Origin: Flavobacteria bacterium RIFCSPLOWO2_12_FULL_35_11
GTDB taxonomy: Bacteria; Bacteroidota; Bacteroidia; Flavobacteriales; Flavobacteriaceae
DNA length: 64,000 nucleotides
Reading direction: 5' to 3'
NCBI GenBank assembly: GCA_001800975.1
Contig: MGWK01000055.1
Span: forward strand, 82,137-146,136
In this document: piece after piece, positions 28,592 to 38,393 of the stretch
How positions within the stretch are numbered: position 1 is the stretch's first letter
How the letters are laid out: every line of letters begins with the position of its first letter
The notes under the pieces: generated by a model
What the model saw: the letters and a program-made list of their open reading frames with translations, nothing else
Told to the model about the DNA's origin: nothing
Database searches by the model: none
Translations under genes and position numbers: made by a program

Positions 28592-29698
28592 TTATATATT
28601 TTCCAATAAATCAACAACTTCATACTTCTTTTGTTCTGTTAAGAAGATGTAAATCTCTGACATTTCTACTTTATTATGCCCTAAAAGCTTACTTATTTCT
28701 TCAATTCTAACACCTTTGGCATATAAATAAGTGGCATAGCTTCTTCTGAGCGAATGAGGGGTAAGCCCTCTTTTTCCAAATCCACATCCTTTTAACGCTC
28801 TAAATACAATATCTTCTACTGTTCTGTGCGAGTATTTTTCACCATCTCTTGTAATAAAAAGAGCATCACATTTTACAGTGGAACTTTGTCTTATTTCTAA
28901 AAACGCTTCAAAATCTTCTTTGATGAGTGCATAATTTATATAAGCTACTCTCTCTTTGCTCCCTTTTCCTATAACATCAATTTTGAGATACTTCTTGCCA
29001 TCTCTTTTTTCAGTATAAACACTTTTTAGAGTTAGATTTACTAATTCTTCTTTTCTAAGTCCACCATAGGAAAGAAATTTTAACATCACGATTGTTTGTT
29101 TAATATTTGGATGATTAAATTTTAATGTTTGTACTTTTTTCAGAAAAGTTACAAGCTCGTCAGGTTCTAGGAATGTCTGCTTTGGCGATTTTGTTTTATC
29201 AATAGGATTAGTTGCTCTCTTGCCACTTCTTAGGAAGCCAATATTGAATTTGAAATCATCTAAAATATTGCTCTCTATGAATTTAAAAAGACTTCTCATC
29301 TGGTCGTAATGAAGTGTTTGAGTTTTTGCTGTATTTTCCGATAAACCAATTTCTATATAGCTATTTATATAATTTGTGTTTAAATTTTTAATGTCTGATA
29401 TATTTTTGTCTTTTAAAACATACATATAGAGCTTAAAGAGAGGATTTAGGTAATCTGGTAGATTATATAACCCTTTTGTTCTTGCAACTCTCACATGCTC
29501 TCGTAGCTCATCCATATTGCTTGAATTTAAAATTTGTTGGTGTATGACTTCTTTATCTAGTTCTCCAACTCTTAGTCTCTTTTTTTGTAGGACTTCTTTT
29601 ACTTTGACGGTATAGGCTTTTGTAGCTATAAATTCTTTTATCCAAAAGAATAAGTCATCTTTAATGTTGTTAGATTGGTTTAGATTTGTTTTTTTCAT
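28592..29698 (-). CDS. Tyrosine recombinase/integrase
   Basis: GGLRKEELVNLTL, LTPHSLRRSYATYLYAKGVRIEEISKLLGHNKVEMSEIY catalytic motifs. Confidence 0.9.
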   Translation of the reverse strand: MKKTNLNQSNNIKDDLFFWIKEFIATKAYTVKVKEVLQKKRLRVGELDKEVIHQQILNSSNMDELREHVRVARTKGLYNLPDYLNPLFKLYMYVLKDKNISDIKNLNTNYINSYIEIGLSENTAKTQTLHYDQMRSLFKFIESNILDDFKFNIGFLRSGKRATNPIDKTKSPKQTFLEPDELVTFLKKVQTLKFNHPNIKQTIVMLKFLSYGGLRKEELVNLTLKSVYTEKRDGKKYLKIDVIGKGSKERVAYINYALIKEDFEAFLEIRQSSTVKCDALFITRDGEKYSHRTVEDIVFRALKGCGFGKRGLTPHSLRRSYATYLYAKGVRIEEISKLLGHNKVEMSEIYIFLTEQKKYEVVDLLENI

Positions 29699-30302
29699 CA
29701 AAACCCCCTGTATATTTCCTGAATAGTTTTTCAAAAATACCATTTATCTTAGATTCTTTTTCTTTTATTGTGTTAAGTATATTTTTCTCCCATCTTAACT
29801 CAAATGGCTCTTTTCCTTTAAAGTTATTAAATTTTTCTAAATAAGAATGAGCAGTAACTAAATCTTCTGCCTCAAAGTCTATGGATATATCTTTTATGAT
29901 ATTAAAATCTGTCCATTCTAAAAAAGGTCTAACTTGTGTTATTTGATAATGAAGTTCTAATCCAAATTTTCTTAGATTTTGAAAATCTACATCAATATTT
30001 CTCTCTTCCCCTTCAATTTCTCTTCTATCAAAAAACCTTTTTATGTAAAATAAATTCTTTTGTATCAGATTATGAACTAATAATAACTGTTCTATTCTTA
30101 ATGAATTGTACCGAGAAGTTGAGTTCAAGTCTATTTCTTTGAAGAGCAACTTATTATTAGCCTCTAAAGAAATATACAATTGATTATAAGATGCTCTTCT
30201 ATCTTTTTCACTCATTTTATAGATAATATATCCACTAAATAAAGCACCTATTATTGCACCAGCAAAACTACCATCTAAAAAACCATATATTGCCTCTTTC
30301 AT
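29670..30302 (-). CDS. Membrane-anchored hypothetical protein
   Basis: N-terminal TM; overlaps integrase start. Confidence 0.4.
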   Translation of the reverse strand: MKEAIYGFLDGSFAGAIIGALFSGYIIYKMSEKDRRASYNQLYISLEANNKLLFKEIDLNSTSRYNSLRIEQLLLVHNLIQKNLFYIKRFFDRREIEGEERNIDVDFQNLRKFGLELHYQITQVRPFLEWTDFNIIKDISIDFEAEDLVTAHSYLEKFNNFKGKEPFELRWEKNILNTIKEKESKINGIFEKLFRKYTGGFDEKNKSKPI

Positions 30303-30668
30303 TTAACTCTCACCATTAAGTTCTCTCTCAAAAGAAGAAAAGCTTTCCCATCTTGGTTTTAAGTTTCCACTCATTAAATCATCCATTTCATTCCAACTAA
30401 CATCATAAACTGCATCATCACTTATTGAATAAAAATAGCTTCCCTCACCCTCGATTGAAGAAATTTTTAAATACTTCTTTTGAATATCTGGAAACTCATC
30501 ACACCAATAGCAATCAGAATCATTATCTGCTAATATCTCATCAAGACTATAAACTTCATCGTAGCCCTCTTGCTCATTGTCAAATCCACTATATTTAGAA
30601 AAATATTCATAAAATTTTGATTCCTTTTTAATGTTTAGTTTTTCTAATATTATTTTATTATCTAACAT
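30303..30668 (-). CDS. SUKH (SMI1/KNR4-like) candidate immunity protein
   Basis: Small acidic protein directly downstream of nuclease toxin; FYEYFSKYSGF...EVYSLDEILADN. Confidence 0.45.
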   Translation of the reverse strand: MLDNKIILEKLNIKKESKFYEYFSKYSGFDNEQEGYDEVYSLDEILADNDSDCYWCDEFPDIQKKYLKISSIEGEGSYFYSISDDAVYDVSWNEMDDLMSGNLKPRWESFSSFERELNGES

Positions 30669-31266
30669 CACCCACACCTCCTTTGGCTTTCTCAACATCT
30701 TCTGCTCTCTGCTTCCAATGTGTACTTTTTTCATTATTAAAAATTGTTCTATCTACCGACACGGGATTTTCTGGATGTTTATCAGGCGTATATGGATGAA
30801 CAGCTTTTTGTCCTTTTAATTCATTTTTAATTGAATGAGTGGACTTACTTAATTCAAAGATTGAGCCATTGTTGTTTTGTCTCGAATGATGTAGTTCTAC
30901 TGTTTCAAGCTTACCATTTTTCTCGATTTTTGGAGACAAGCCTTGCTTCATCCGTTCGAGATTAGTCTCAGGAATTTTACCAAGTTTCTTCGTTTCTCTC
31001 TCAATTACTAAATCAGGATTTATCTCTCTTTGATAAACAGTCCTCTCACCATTTGGGGCATGTTTATTTTTTGTAGTAACTTTCTCGAAAGTCCCATTCA
31101 TACTTTTTTTGGTTTTTTTGAGATTTTTTTTCTCTTTTGTAACCTTATAGGCTTTAACAGCACCAGCGACTACGGCAACTTTGGCGGCATCTTTTAGCCA
31201 TCCAGCGTTAAGCTGTGTGCTAAAGAGAAGAGAGAACACTAAAAATAAATTTAAAATAAATTTCAT
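30658..31266 (-). CDS. Secreted LHH-type HNH/EndoVII nuclease toxin candidate
   Basis: Signal peptide; NLERMKQGLSPKIEKNGKLETVELHHSRQNNNGSIFELSKSTHS. Confidence 0.6.
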   Translation of the reverse strand: MKFILNLFLVFSLLFSTQLNAGWLKDAAKVAVVAGAVKAYKVTKEKKNLKKTKKSMNGTFEKVTTKNKHAPNGERTVYQREINPDLVIERETKKLGKIPETNLERMKQGLSPKIEKNGKLETVELHHSRQNNNGSIFELSKSTHSIKNELKGQKAVHPYTPDKHPENPVSVDRTIFNNEKSTHWKQRAEDVEKAKGGVGDVR

Positions 31267-31439
31267 GATTATTTGCTCCATAGATTTTTTTGAATTATAT
31301 CTTTATCTAATAAATCTTCTAATAAATGTTGATTCATTTTATACTGCTTTTTTATTTGGAAACTCTTGACAAATTTCACCACTAAGTAATCTCCCTGCCA
31401 CTTTTCTCCCACATCTCCAAAAAGTTAAACCCCCATTTA

Positions 31440-31940
31440 TCATAATCCTACTCCTTGTTTATTTTCACATTTAGGCAACCGAAAAACCATCTTCCCACCT
31501 TTATAGCTCGCTTCCCAAAATAAGCCCATGAATAAATGATTTTTTTGAATTGCTTGGATTACTCTCTCATTACAACTCCAACCGCCTGTTATAAAAATTA
31601 TCTCATCATCAGTGGTGTTTATCTTGCCATAGTTTAAGTCATAGCACTCTTTGACAAATTCAATAAAAACACCCCAACCTTTTAGATGATTCCATTCTTT
31701 AATAGTGTAAAAAGTGTTATCAGTAATGTCGCCATCTCCATCAAACACTGGCTCATTTACAATTTTTAATTCATCCACAATAGTGCAGAGTGTGTGTGGA
31801 ATTTCTACTAGAAGACCTTTGATATCTAAACCAACTGTTTTCTCTTCAAAATCACAATTAATTACATCATATATTTTGCCTTCAAACTCAGCTTTCATTC
31901 CGCCCGCCCATCTCTGGTTGTCAAATTCAATAAGTGTCAT
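31440..31940 (-). CDS. Hypothetical protein
   Basis: Overlaps 31937..32254. Confidence 0.4.
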   Translation of the reverse strand: MTLIEFDNQRWAGGMKAEFEGKIYDVINCDFEEKTVGLDIKGLLVEIPHTLCTIVDELKIVNEPVFDGDGDITDNTFYTIKEWNHLKGWGVFIEFVKECYDLNYGKINTTDDEIIFITGGWSCNERVIQAIQKNHLFMGLFWEASYKGGKMVFRLPKCENKQGVGL

Positions 31941-32254
31941 TTTTCTGCTCCTAGTTTATTTTCTATTTTACACTCTATAAACTTCTTTATAGTGTCACAA
32001 TGGCATCTTTTAGGAGAGCAGTAGCATCCTAGATTAATATTGCCTTGTATGGCTTGTTTGTAAATAATTCTAAGCTCTTTGAGCATGGTTTCGTTTTTAA
32101 CGACTTCAACTTGCTCGTGAAAGTACGCCTCATACTTTTCACAGACGGAATCCCTTTCGCTTTCGCCGCTCATTTTAAAAGGATTACCAAGAGCCGAGCC
32201 TCTGCCGCAGTAGATATGCTTTGGCTCTTTGTGTTTATTCACGACCGTAATCAT
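31937..32254 (-). CDS. DUF4326-like protein
   Basis: IYCGRGSALGNPF...LGCYCSPKRCHCDTIKKFIE. Confidence 0.65.
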   Translation of the reverse strand: MITVVNKHKEPKHIYCGRGSALGNPFKMSGESERDSVCEKYEAYFHEQVEVVKNETMLKELRIIYKQAIQGNINLGCYCSPKRCHCDTIKKFIECKIENKLGAEK

Positions 32255-33572
32255 TCTTGTCCTTTTTGTCTTTGCTTATTTGAGCTTCTAGGTGTATCTT
32301 TATACATTCAACTACATAACTAAAAACGCTGTATACAACACCATCGCCGATAATTGCAACGGCATCTTTTTTATTTTCAGGCAAGATGAAATCGTCCGGT
32401 AAATCTGCTACCCTAGCAAGCTCTCTCGGGGTTAAGAAATCTTTTCTCCCATTTTTATTAATTAAAAATGAGCTTGTCTGTCTATCATAGTATCTAGTTG
32501 TTGGATGTCTAACAGAAATAGAATTTTCATCTATCAAATCCATTTTAAAATTACGACCTTTCCCAACCTGAGTTTTTTCCCAAGCTTCATGCTTACTTAG
32601 CTGTTTCCATTCTCTTTCTTCATAAGGAATCTCTAAAATATCTTTTACAGTTTTAGCAGAAAAGGGCTTGATAGGCAAAAAGCTAAAGCCCTCCTTTATA
32701 GAAGCTACCATGCAAAATCGTTTTCTGTAAGACAAGGAACCAAAATCTTTAGCGTTTAAGATCTTCTCTGCGATACAATATCCCATCTTTTGTAAGACAT
32801 TTTTTAATATCAAATACGAATATGAATTTTGATAAGCGGGCACTTCTTCTAAAAGTATCACTGCCGGTCTTATTTTTTCTATTCCTATAAGAGCGTGGGC
32901 GGTATTGTCACCCTCTTTTGCGTGTTCGTTTTTTTTACCTGTTTTGTTAATCTCTGTAAAAGGTCTACAACTGGGTGTTAAGTCGACTATCTCGGCATCT
33001 TTATATCTATCCCAATCAACATTGGAAATATCACCACACCAAATTTCAGCATCGGGGAAATTAGCTTGATAGTTCGCGAGTTTTTTATCATCATAGTCAA
33101 TGCCTGCGAGGATATTGAATTTTTTATTATCATAGAAACATTTAGCAAGAGTACCCCCTGAACAAAACATGTCAACAACATCGTAGCTGTCTTTATCGGT
33201 TTGAATTTTATCTCTAGCCCTCTTTTGCTCAAGAGCTTCTTTAAGCGGAGTTATCTCAATACTGCTACTGCCTACAATAATCTTAACAAGGCTGATATCG
33301 TTAAACGCTTTTTGAATATCTTTGGATTTAATATCAAGCACTTGTCTGCCGTGTCTTGATGTAATTTGCCTTACCCCCTCCACATCTAAAATAACCGTTA
33401 TCTTATCTTTTATATATTTAATGGTTATCTTTTGTCCGGCAGTAAAACAAGTGTCTTGAAGCCTCTTCGTTTCCAAAGTGATGCGCGGAGTTTCACCTTT
33501 GTATAAACCTACTTTTGCTTCATATATTTTTAGGATATTTTTACTTGGCAAGGCTGACATATTTATCTCCAA
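32235..33572 (-). CDS. Divergent C5-cytosine DNA methyltransferase-like protein
   Basis: DMFCSGGTLAKCF, DLTPSCRPFTEI (Ser-Cys in place of Pro-Cys), LLEEVPAY, GSLSYRKRFCMVA, LTPRELARVADLPDDF. Confidence 0.65.
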   Translation of the reverse strand: MEINMSALPSKNILKIYEAKVGLYKGETPRITLETKRLQDTCFTAGQKITIKYIKDKITVILDVEGVRQITSRHGRQVLDIKSKDIQKAFNDISLVKIIVGSSSIEITPLKEALEQKRARDKIQTDKDSYDVVDMFCSGGTLAKCFYDNKKFNILAGIDYDDKKLANYQANFPDAEIWCGDISNVDWDRYKDAEIVDLTPSCRPFTEINKTGKKNEHAKEGDNTAHALIGIEKIRPAVILLEEVPAYQNSYSYLILKNVLQKMGYCIAEKILNAKDFGSLSYRKRFCMVASIKEGFSFLPIKPFSAKTVKDILEIPYEEREWKQLSKHEAWEKTQVGKGRNFKMDLIDENSISVRHPTTRYYDRQTSSFLINKNGRKDFLTPRELARVADLPDDFILPENKKDAVAIIGDGVVYSVFSYVVECIKIHLEAQISKDKKDKNDYGRE

Positions 33573-33736
33573 TATTATTTTGCTATCATTATCATACTTT
33601 TAAATAGTAAATAAGTCAAGTTAATTAAGTATAATTAACCGTATTTAGAAAATGAAAAAAAAGCCCTAAATAAAAGCCCATAATTTATGGCTAAAATATA
33701 CTGAAATAGTTTTTTGTTTTTGGAGTTACAAAACCA

Positions 33737-33985
33737 CTAATTTAATGGTTTTGAATATTTGCCAATGATTGACATGAGAGCATCAAAGTCTTTGAGTTTA
33801 TCTTCAAGCTGTTTGCACTCTAAAAACTTGTTCAAAGTCACTTCACCTAGATGAGGAAGTTTTTTGTGCCAACCTTCTAAAGTGCCTTGTGGGATTGTGG
33901 AGAACTCGGCAAACTCTTTGTAGGTCATGCCAAATTCTTGTAGGGTCTGTTTCATTAGGGTTATGGGTTGTTCTGTTTTGCTCAT
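33737..33985 (-). CDS. HTH regulator
   Basis: MTYKEFAEFSTIPQGTLEGWHKK. Confidence 0.55.
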   Translation of the reverse strand: MSKTEQPITLMKQTLQEFGMTYKEFAEFSTIPQGTLEGWHKKLPHLGEVTLNKFLECKQLEDKLKDFDALMSIIGKYSKPLN

Positions 33986-33995
33986 ATTATCTCTT

Positions 33996-34244
33996 TTAAA
34001 CCAAATATTCCATCACTATATCAACTAAATCATTAATTGTTTTGATGTCCTCATATAATCTTTTATCATCAATTATGACATCCTTATACGCTTCTTCTAG
34101 TCTATATTGAAGGATGGCTAGCAACTCAAAATTATCACTAATGTCGGTATTCGAGTCAAAAAACCCTTCAAAATTTTCACTTGCAATATCACAAATAAAG
34201 CTATTCACCTCGCTTTGTAATTCATTTTTTGATAAATCGCTCAT
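33996..34244 (-). CDS. Hypothetical protein
   Basis: ORF. Confidence 0.35.
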   Translation of the reverse strand: MSDLSKNELQSEVNSFICDIASENFEGFFDSNTDISDNFELLAILQYRLEEAYKDVIIDDKRLYEDIKTINDLVDIVMEYLV

Positions 34245-34371
34245 CTTCTCTTCCTTTATATTTTTTTACTATCATTAATGTGTTCTTTCATCTTTTCACT
34301 TCTTTAGTAAAAGTGAAGATTTTTGTGTTAAGTAGAGATTGTAATTCTCAGATTGTAATAATTTTAGCATT

Positions 34372-36330
34372 TTAATTTTCCCCTTGTACTAATAGATGAT
34401 AAAGGCTCTCTGATAAAACACTTCTATCAATTTCATTTTCACCAAAAAGTGTATTAACTCTAGGGATATTAATTAAATTCAATATCACCATGTCTTTTAT
34501 ATCTTCAACATCAACTATATCAAGTTCCCAATTTCTTCTAATTTTTTTCTCTTCTTCGATTGTAGGAAAAAACATTTTATCAATTTTGCTTGGATTTAAA
34601 AAACTCTGTACAACAAATCTTTGTTGATTCATCTTAGAATAGTTATCATCATTTTCTATTGGTAATTTAACACCTTTTGAAAATTCTATCGTTTTTATCC
34701 ATTTATCTATATTTTTATTATAAATATCTAAATTAAGATAATTTAATCCATAGCCTCTATATTTTATAATGGCTTTAAAAGCAGTTAAATTTATATCACC
34801 CTCTAAAAGCCATCTATATTGGATAAATAATATTTCTTCATCTGTAATAAGTTTTTCCCCTGTTTTTTGCTCGGCTCTAAGTAATTTAATGAGTAATTTT
34901 AATCTCACGGATAATTTATATCCGCCTGCCATAACCATACCATAGCGAGGGTTATAAATATCATTATCTTTTTTATAATACTTTTTGCCTAAAGTGTCGT
35001 GTTTATAAACATCTCTATGTAATGCCCAAGAAGTTTTTTTTGAAAAAGTACCTTGATATTTCATCATATATTCTCTAAAATCTATGTAGTGTTTATATTC
35101 ATCACCATGAGCTTTATATAACCCATCCATAGAAGTATCTGTACCAAACAAGCTACATATCCAACAACCAAACCTACTTTTTGCACATCCTACTTTACCA
35201 TCTTCAACAACTTCTTTCTCTCCACCACCAATAAATGCACATTCATCACCTTTACCACTAGCATCAGAGTATAAATTCCATAATGATAGCTCGTCTAGCC
35301 ATTCCAAAGAATATTGCATTAAATAATTCCATACATCTTTTGTACTCCATTCTTCGATAGGCAAGAGATTGTTTGAATTTGTATAAGTTTGGTTTACTTT
35401 TAAAAAACTCCCTTCTTGTGTTGATTCATTTATCCTTTTTTTTCTTGCCCCACTTTCATCTTTTCTACTCCCCGTTATTGCAATAAAACCATTAACACAA
35501 GTTATACTTTTTCTTACCATTCTTTTACAATATTTTACAAAGCTTTTTTCATTCTTCCAATATTCATTATTGCTATCTATTAGATAGCCATTTCTTTCAA
35601 CGCATTCATCAATATAGATTTTATTTTTAGATTTATTTAAAAAATAATCTCTCGAATCATCTTTTAATATTGCTCTTTTAATTTTTTGACAAGTAAATTT
35701 TTCATTATAATTTAAAACATATTTATTGTGTTCTTCATCAACATACTTACCGTTAACAACTTCACATTCAGATAAATATGTTTTCTCTTTTAATTTATTT
35801 AAAAAAAATTCACCTTTCTCATCCTCTTTTAAAGTTTTTCTTGCATTATCTATTCCTAATAAAGAACTCATAATCTTTTCGGTTGGCATTATCTTCATTT
35901 TTGCAGTACACCAACGGTTATCTTGTCGAGGTAAAGGAATTCCAGCCCCTAAAATCTGTGCAAAAAACCTATTTTGGTAATCAGGAAATATTCTATGAAT
36001 TTCCACAGGTAAAGAATTATCCTTACAAAATAATTCCAATTTATCAAGATTTGTGTGCATCATTCTTAATACATGTGGCATTTCTACTAAGGTATCAGAA
36101 GTGAAGATATACACTTTATTGTTAAAAGGTATGCCTTTGGCTTTTAAAACCATAAGAACCTTTAATACTAAATCAACAACGACACTGCTATCTTTTCCAC
36201 CACTATATCCAATATAAATCGGTCTATCATCAAGTAGATATATTTTTTTAATATTTACCATTGCACGCAAAAATGCAATTTTTAATACTGTTTTTTTAAC
36301 ATCATAAAGAGCTAGTTGTTGTTGGCACAT
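34372..36330 (-). CDS. DndC/PAPS-reductase-like protein
   Basis: YIGYSGGKDSSVVVDLVLK, FTSDTLVEMPHV, GIPLPRQDNRWCTAKMKI, ITGSRKDESGARKKRI, SRFGCWICSLFGTDTSM. Confidence 0.75.
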   Translation of the reverse strand: MCQQQLALYDVKKTVLKIAFLRAMVNIKKIYLLDDRPIYIGYSGGKDSSVVVDLVLKVLMVLKAKGIPFNNKVYIFTSDTLVEMPHVLRMMHTNLDKLELFCKDNSLPVEIHRIFPDYQNRFFAQILGAGIPLPRQDNRWCTAKMKIMPTEKIMSSLLGIDNARKTLKEDEKGEFFLNKLKEKTYLSECEVVNGKYVDEEHNKYVLNYNEKFTCQKIKRAILKDDSRDYFLNKSKNKIYIDECVERNGYLIDSNNEYWKNEKSFVKYCKRMVRKSITCVNGFIAITGSRKDESGARKKRINESTQEGSFLKVNQTYTNSNNLLPIEEWSTKDVWNYLMQYSLEWLDELSLWNLYSDASGKGDECAFIGGGEKEVVEDGKVGCAKSRFGCWICSLFGTDTSMDGLYKAHGDEYKHYIDFREYMMKYQGTFSKKTSWALHRDVYKHDTLGKKYYKKDNDIYNPRYGMVMAGGYKLSVRLKLLIKLLRAEQKTGEKLITDEEILFIQYRWLLEGDINLTAFKAIIKYRGYGLNYLNLDIYNKNIDKWIKTIEFSKGVKLPIENDDNYSKMNQQRFVVQSFLNPSKIDKMFFPTIEEEKKIRRNWELDIVDVEDIKDMVILNLINIPRVNTLFGENEIDRSVLSESLYHLLVQGEN

Positions 36331-36542
36331 TTTAAAACTTTTTTATTTAATTCTTCTAACACACCCTCTAATCCTAGGTGAATATGACCACCGTACTTAG
36401 TGATATGCTCTTTAATGCTTTGATTCTCATCAAGGTCGCTAATGATTGAAGTAACAATTGAAAGAGATTCAAACATCTCGGCATCTATTAGCTTTTTTGC
36501 TAAAGCTTTTAACTCTTTCTTTTTATACTTCTCTGCTCTCAT
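36312..36542 (-). CDS. Small hypothetical protein in operon with DndC-like gene
   Basis: Overlaps DndC-like start. Confidence 0.4.
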   Translation of the reverse strand: MRAEKYKKKELKALAKKLIDAEMFESLSIVTSIISDLDENQSIKEHITKYGGHIHLGLEGVLEELNKKVLKCANNN

Positions 36543-36579
36543 CTTAAACCCCTAAATTAATGTTTCTTATCCGCTATTT

Positions 36580-36655
36580 TACAGTAATCTAATTGTATTG
36601 TCAAGTAAATAGCAGTAATCTAGTTGTAAATCGTAAAATATACAATTAGATTAAT
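36580..36655 (-). promoter_or_regulatory. Regulated promoter with three TACAATTAGATTA-type operators
   Basis: Minus strand TTGACA-N17-TAAAAT; three related 13-mers, one inverted. Confidence 0.65.
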
Positions 36656-36770
36656 GGTTTATGATAATTATAGCCCCTAGAGATACCTAATGAGCTATAT
36701 ATTTATTTTACTGAATGGAGAGGATTTTTGACTTTTTAAATGTACTGAAATAGTTGTATTTATTTATTTG

Positions 36771-37439
36771 CTACAATTTTTCGCAATTGATTTCATAATC
36801 TTTTATACTTTTGTTTTTGTCACTAATCTCTTCATTTTTAAAGTAAAAACATCGTTGATACTTCATGTCTGCGCTGTAATACATCTTCCAAAAAGCATCT
36901 GGCACGGCGATTTGGCCATGTCCTATTCGCTTTGGATTGTTTGAGTAAATTACGCCATTTAGAACGCCAATTTTGCCCATTTTGGTAGCTAAAGCTCTTC
37001 CAAACCTCTCCACTCCCGCCCAAGCTTTTTTATCTCTATTTACCATGGAGTGCTGAGGAATTATATTGCTCATTACATAAGCAGCTTTCAGACTTCGCTG
37101 AGAATAGTCGAGCGATGCGTCTTCGGCTAAGTGCCCTCTATCCATTGAATAACGGTTGTTTGTGTAGTCTGAATGTTTGCTTCTATGTTGGACTGGTATA
37201 TTTAAGTCTTCATAGAAGCGAGGTCGCTCTTTTATATCACCGCTGTTTACGAGAGAGCCATCAAGGGTGTATGCTACATACTTGGCACCTTTTGTTTTGT
37301 AGTCATAGCATGTCTTAAAATAGCCATCATTACTGAGAATTTGATCACATACCTTGTCATTAAAAAATTGGTGCAGAAATGTGTTGTCGGCACCTAAAGA
37401 TAGTGCTATAAATAGAGATATTAAGGCCTTTATCTTCAT
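36771..37439 (-). CDS. Secreted DNA/RNA non-specific endonuclease (NucA type)
   Basis: DRGHLAEDASL...SNIIPQHSMVNRDKKAW and signal peptide. Confidence 0.85.
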   Translation of the reverse strand: MKIKALISLFIALSLGADNTFLHQFFNDKVCDQILSNDGYFKTCYDYKTKGAKYVAYTLDGSLVNSGDIKERPRFYEDLNIPVQHRSKHSDYTNNRYSMDRGHLAEDASLDYSQRSLKAAYVMSNIIPQHSMVNRDKKAWAGVERFGRALATKMGKIGVLNGVIYSNNPKRIGHGQIAVPDAFWKMYYSADMKYQRCFYFKNEEISDKNKSIKDYEINCEKL

Positions 37440-37705
37440 TTCACAGTCTCTTCATTTATATGTGGAGCTGCCTTTATCTCTTGCAGAAGTGCTTTTGAGC
37501 GCTGTTTTATCAACTCTTCCTTTGTGAAGCTCTTCAGCAGCCAATAAATTTTATATCTCCAATCATCCGGTTTGGATTTTTCCCAGGCAAGGATGGTTGC
37601 CGGCGGTATTCCTGTTATTTGTGATATCCCGCGATCAGAAATCGCACCCGTTCTCTTTCCTGCGCCACTTCTATTTGGTGTTTTTATGCCGCTTTTGTTG
37701 CCCAT
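37436..37705 (-). CDS. HTH regulator
   Basis: GISQITGIPPATILAWEKSKPDDW; overlaps nuclease gene. Confidence 0.55.
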   Translation of the reverse strand: MGNKSGIKTPNRSGAGKRTGAISDRGISQITGIPPATILAWEKSKPDDWRYKIYWLLKSFTKEELIKQRSKALLQEIKAAPHINEETVK

Positions 37706-37784
37706 TTTTTAGTGTCCTCGTTTTATTTAAGCTATATTTTATTATAAATTTACTAAAATATTTCTTTATAAAAAAGGATTTAAT

Positions 37785-38393
37785 TTGTCAGAAAAAGATA
37801 TAGGAGAAAAATTCAATATGCACGAGCGCGCACTTCTTAGCTTATCTACCGCTATTAAAGAAGTTAAAGCTAAAAATCAGGACGCAGAAGAGTTTTTAAA
37901 GAAACAAAACAAAGATGTTGAATCGCTTATCACGGGTCTTGCTGAGCTAGGAAAAAGCGGCGGCGGTAGCGGGGGGGGTGGTGCTGTTGTTAATCAAGAG
38001 GATATTGAATTACTTGTTAAAAAAGTTCTTCTTGAGGACAAAGGACTTCTTGAAACATTTACAAAAATACTTGAAAACATAGCGACTTATAATCACAACA
38101 AAGACAAGATAAATGATTATGTTGATAAGAAAAACAGTAAGAAAACAGGCAAAAAACATCCCTATTTTACTATTTTTCTTGCGATTGCCGCCTTTCTTAT
38201 TGGCGCTGTTTATTTTATGTTCAGCACTTCACCTATGATTAAAATTAACGCAGGCGAAATTTTTTATGAAGTTGGCAAGAAGGTCGAACAAAAAATTAAC
38301 ATACCGGCGGAGTTTGAGATGTACAATGAAGATGCCGACAACTACTATTTTAAAATAGAAAACAAAGAATATTATATTCCTAAGAAAAAATAA
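37785..38393 (+). CDS. Coiled-coil single-TM protein with Gly-rich linker and G8 tract
   Basis: GKSGGGSGGGGAVV; C-terminal TM then periplasmic domain. Confidence 0.5.
   Translation: MSEKDIGEKFNMHERALLSLSTAIKEVKAKNQDAEEFLKKQNKDVESLITGLAELGKSGGGSGGGGAVVNQEDIELLVKKVLLEDKGLLETFTKILENIATYNHNKDKINDYVDKKNSKKTGKKHPYFTIFLAIAAFLIGAVYFMFSTSPMIKINAGEIFYEVGKKVEQKINIPAEFEMYNEDADNYYFKIENKEYYIPKKK

Noticed and set aside
32987-33232. Alternative-frame ORF inside the C5-MTase-like gene
   Set aside because: Shadow ORF within a gene with clear methyltransferase motifs.
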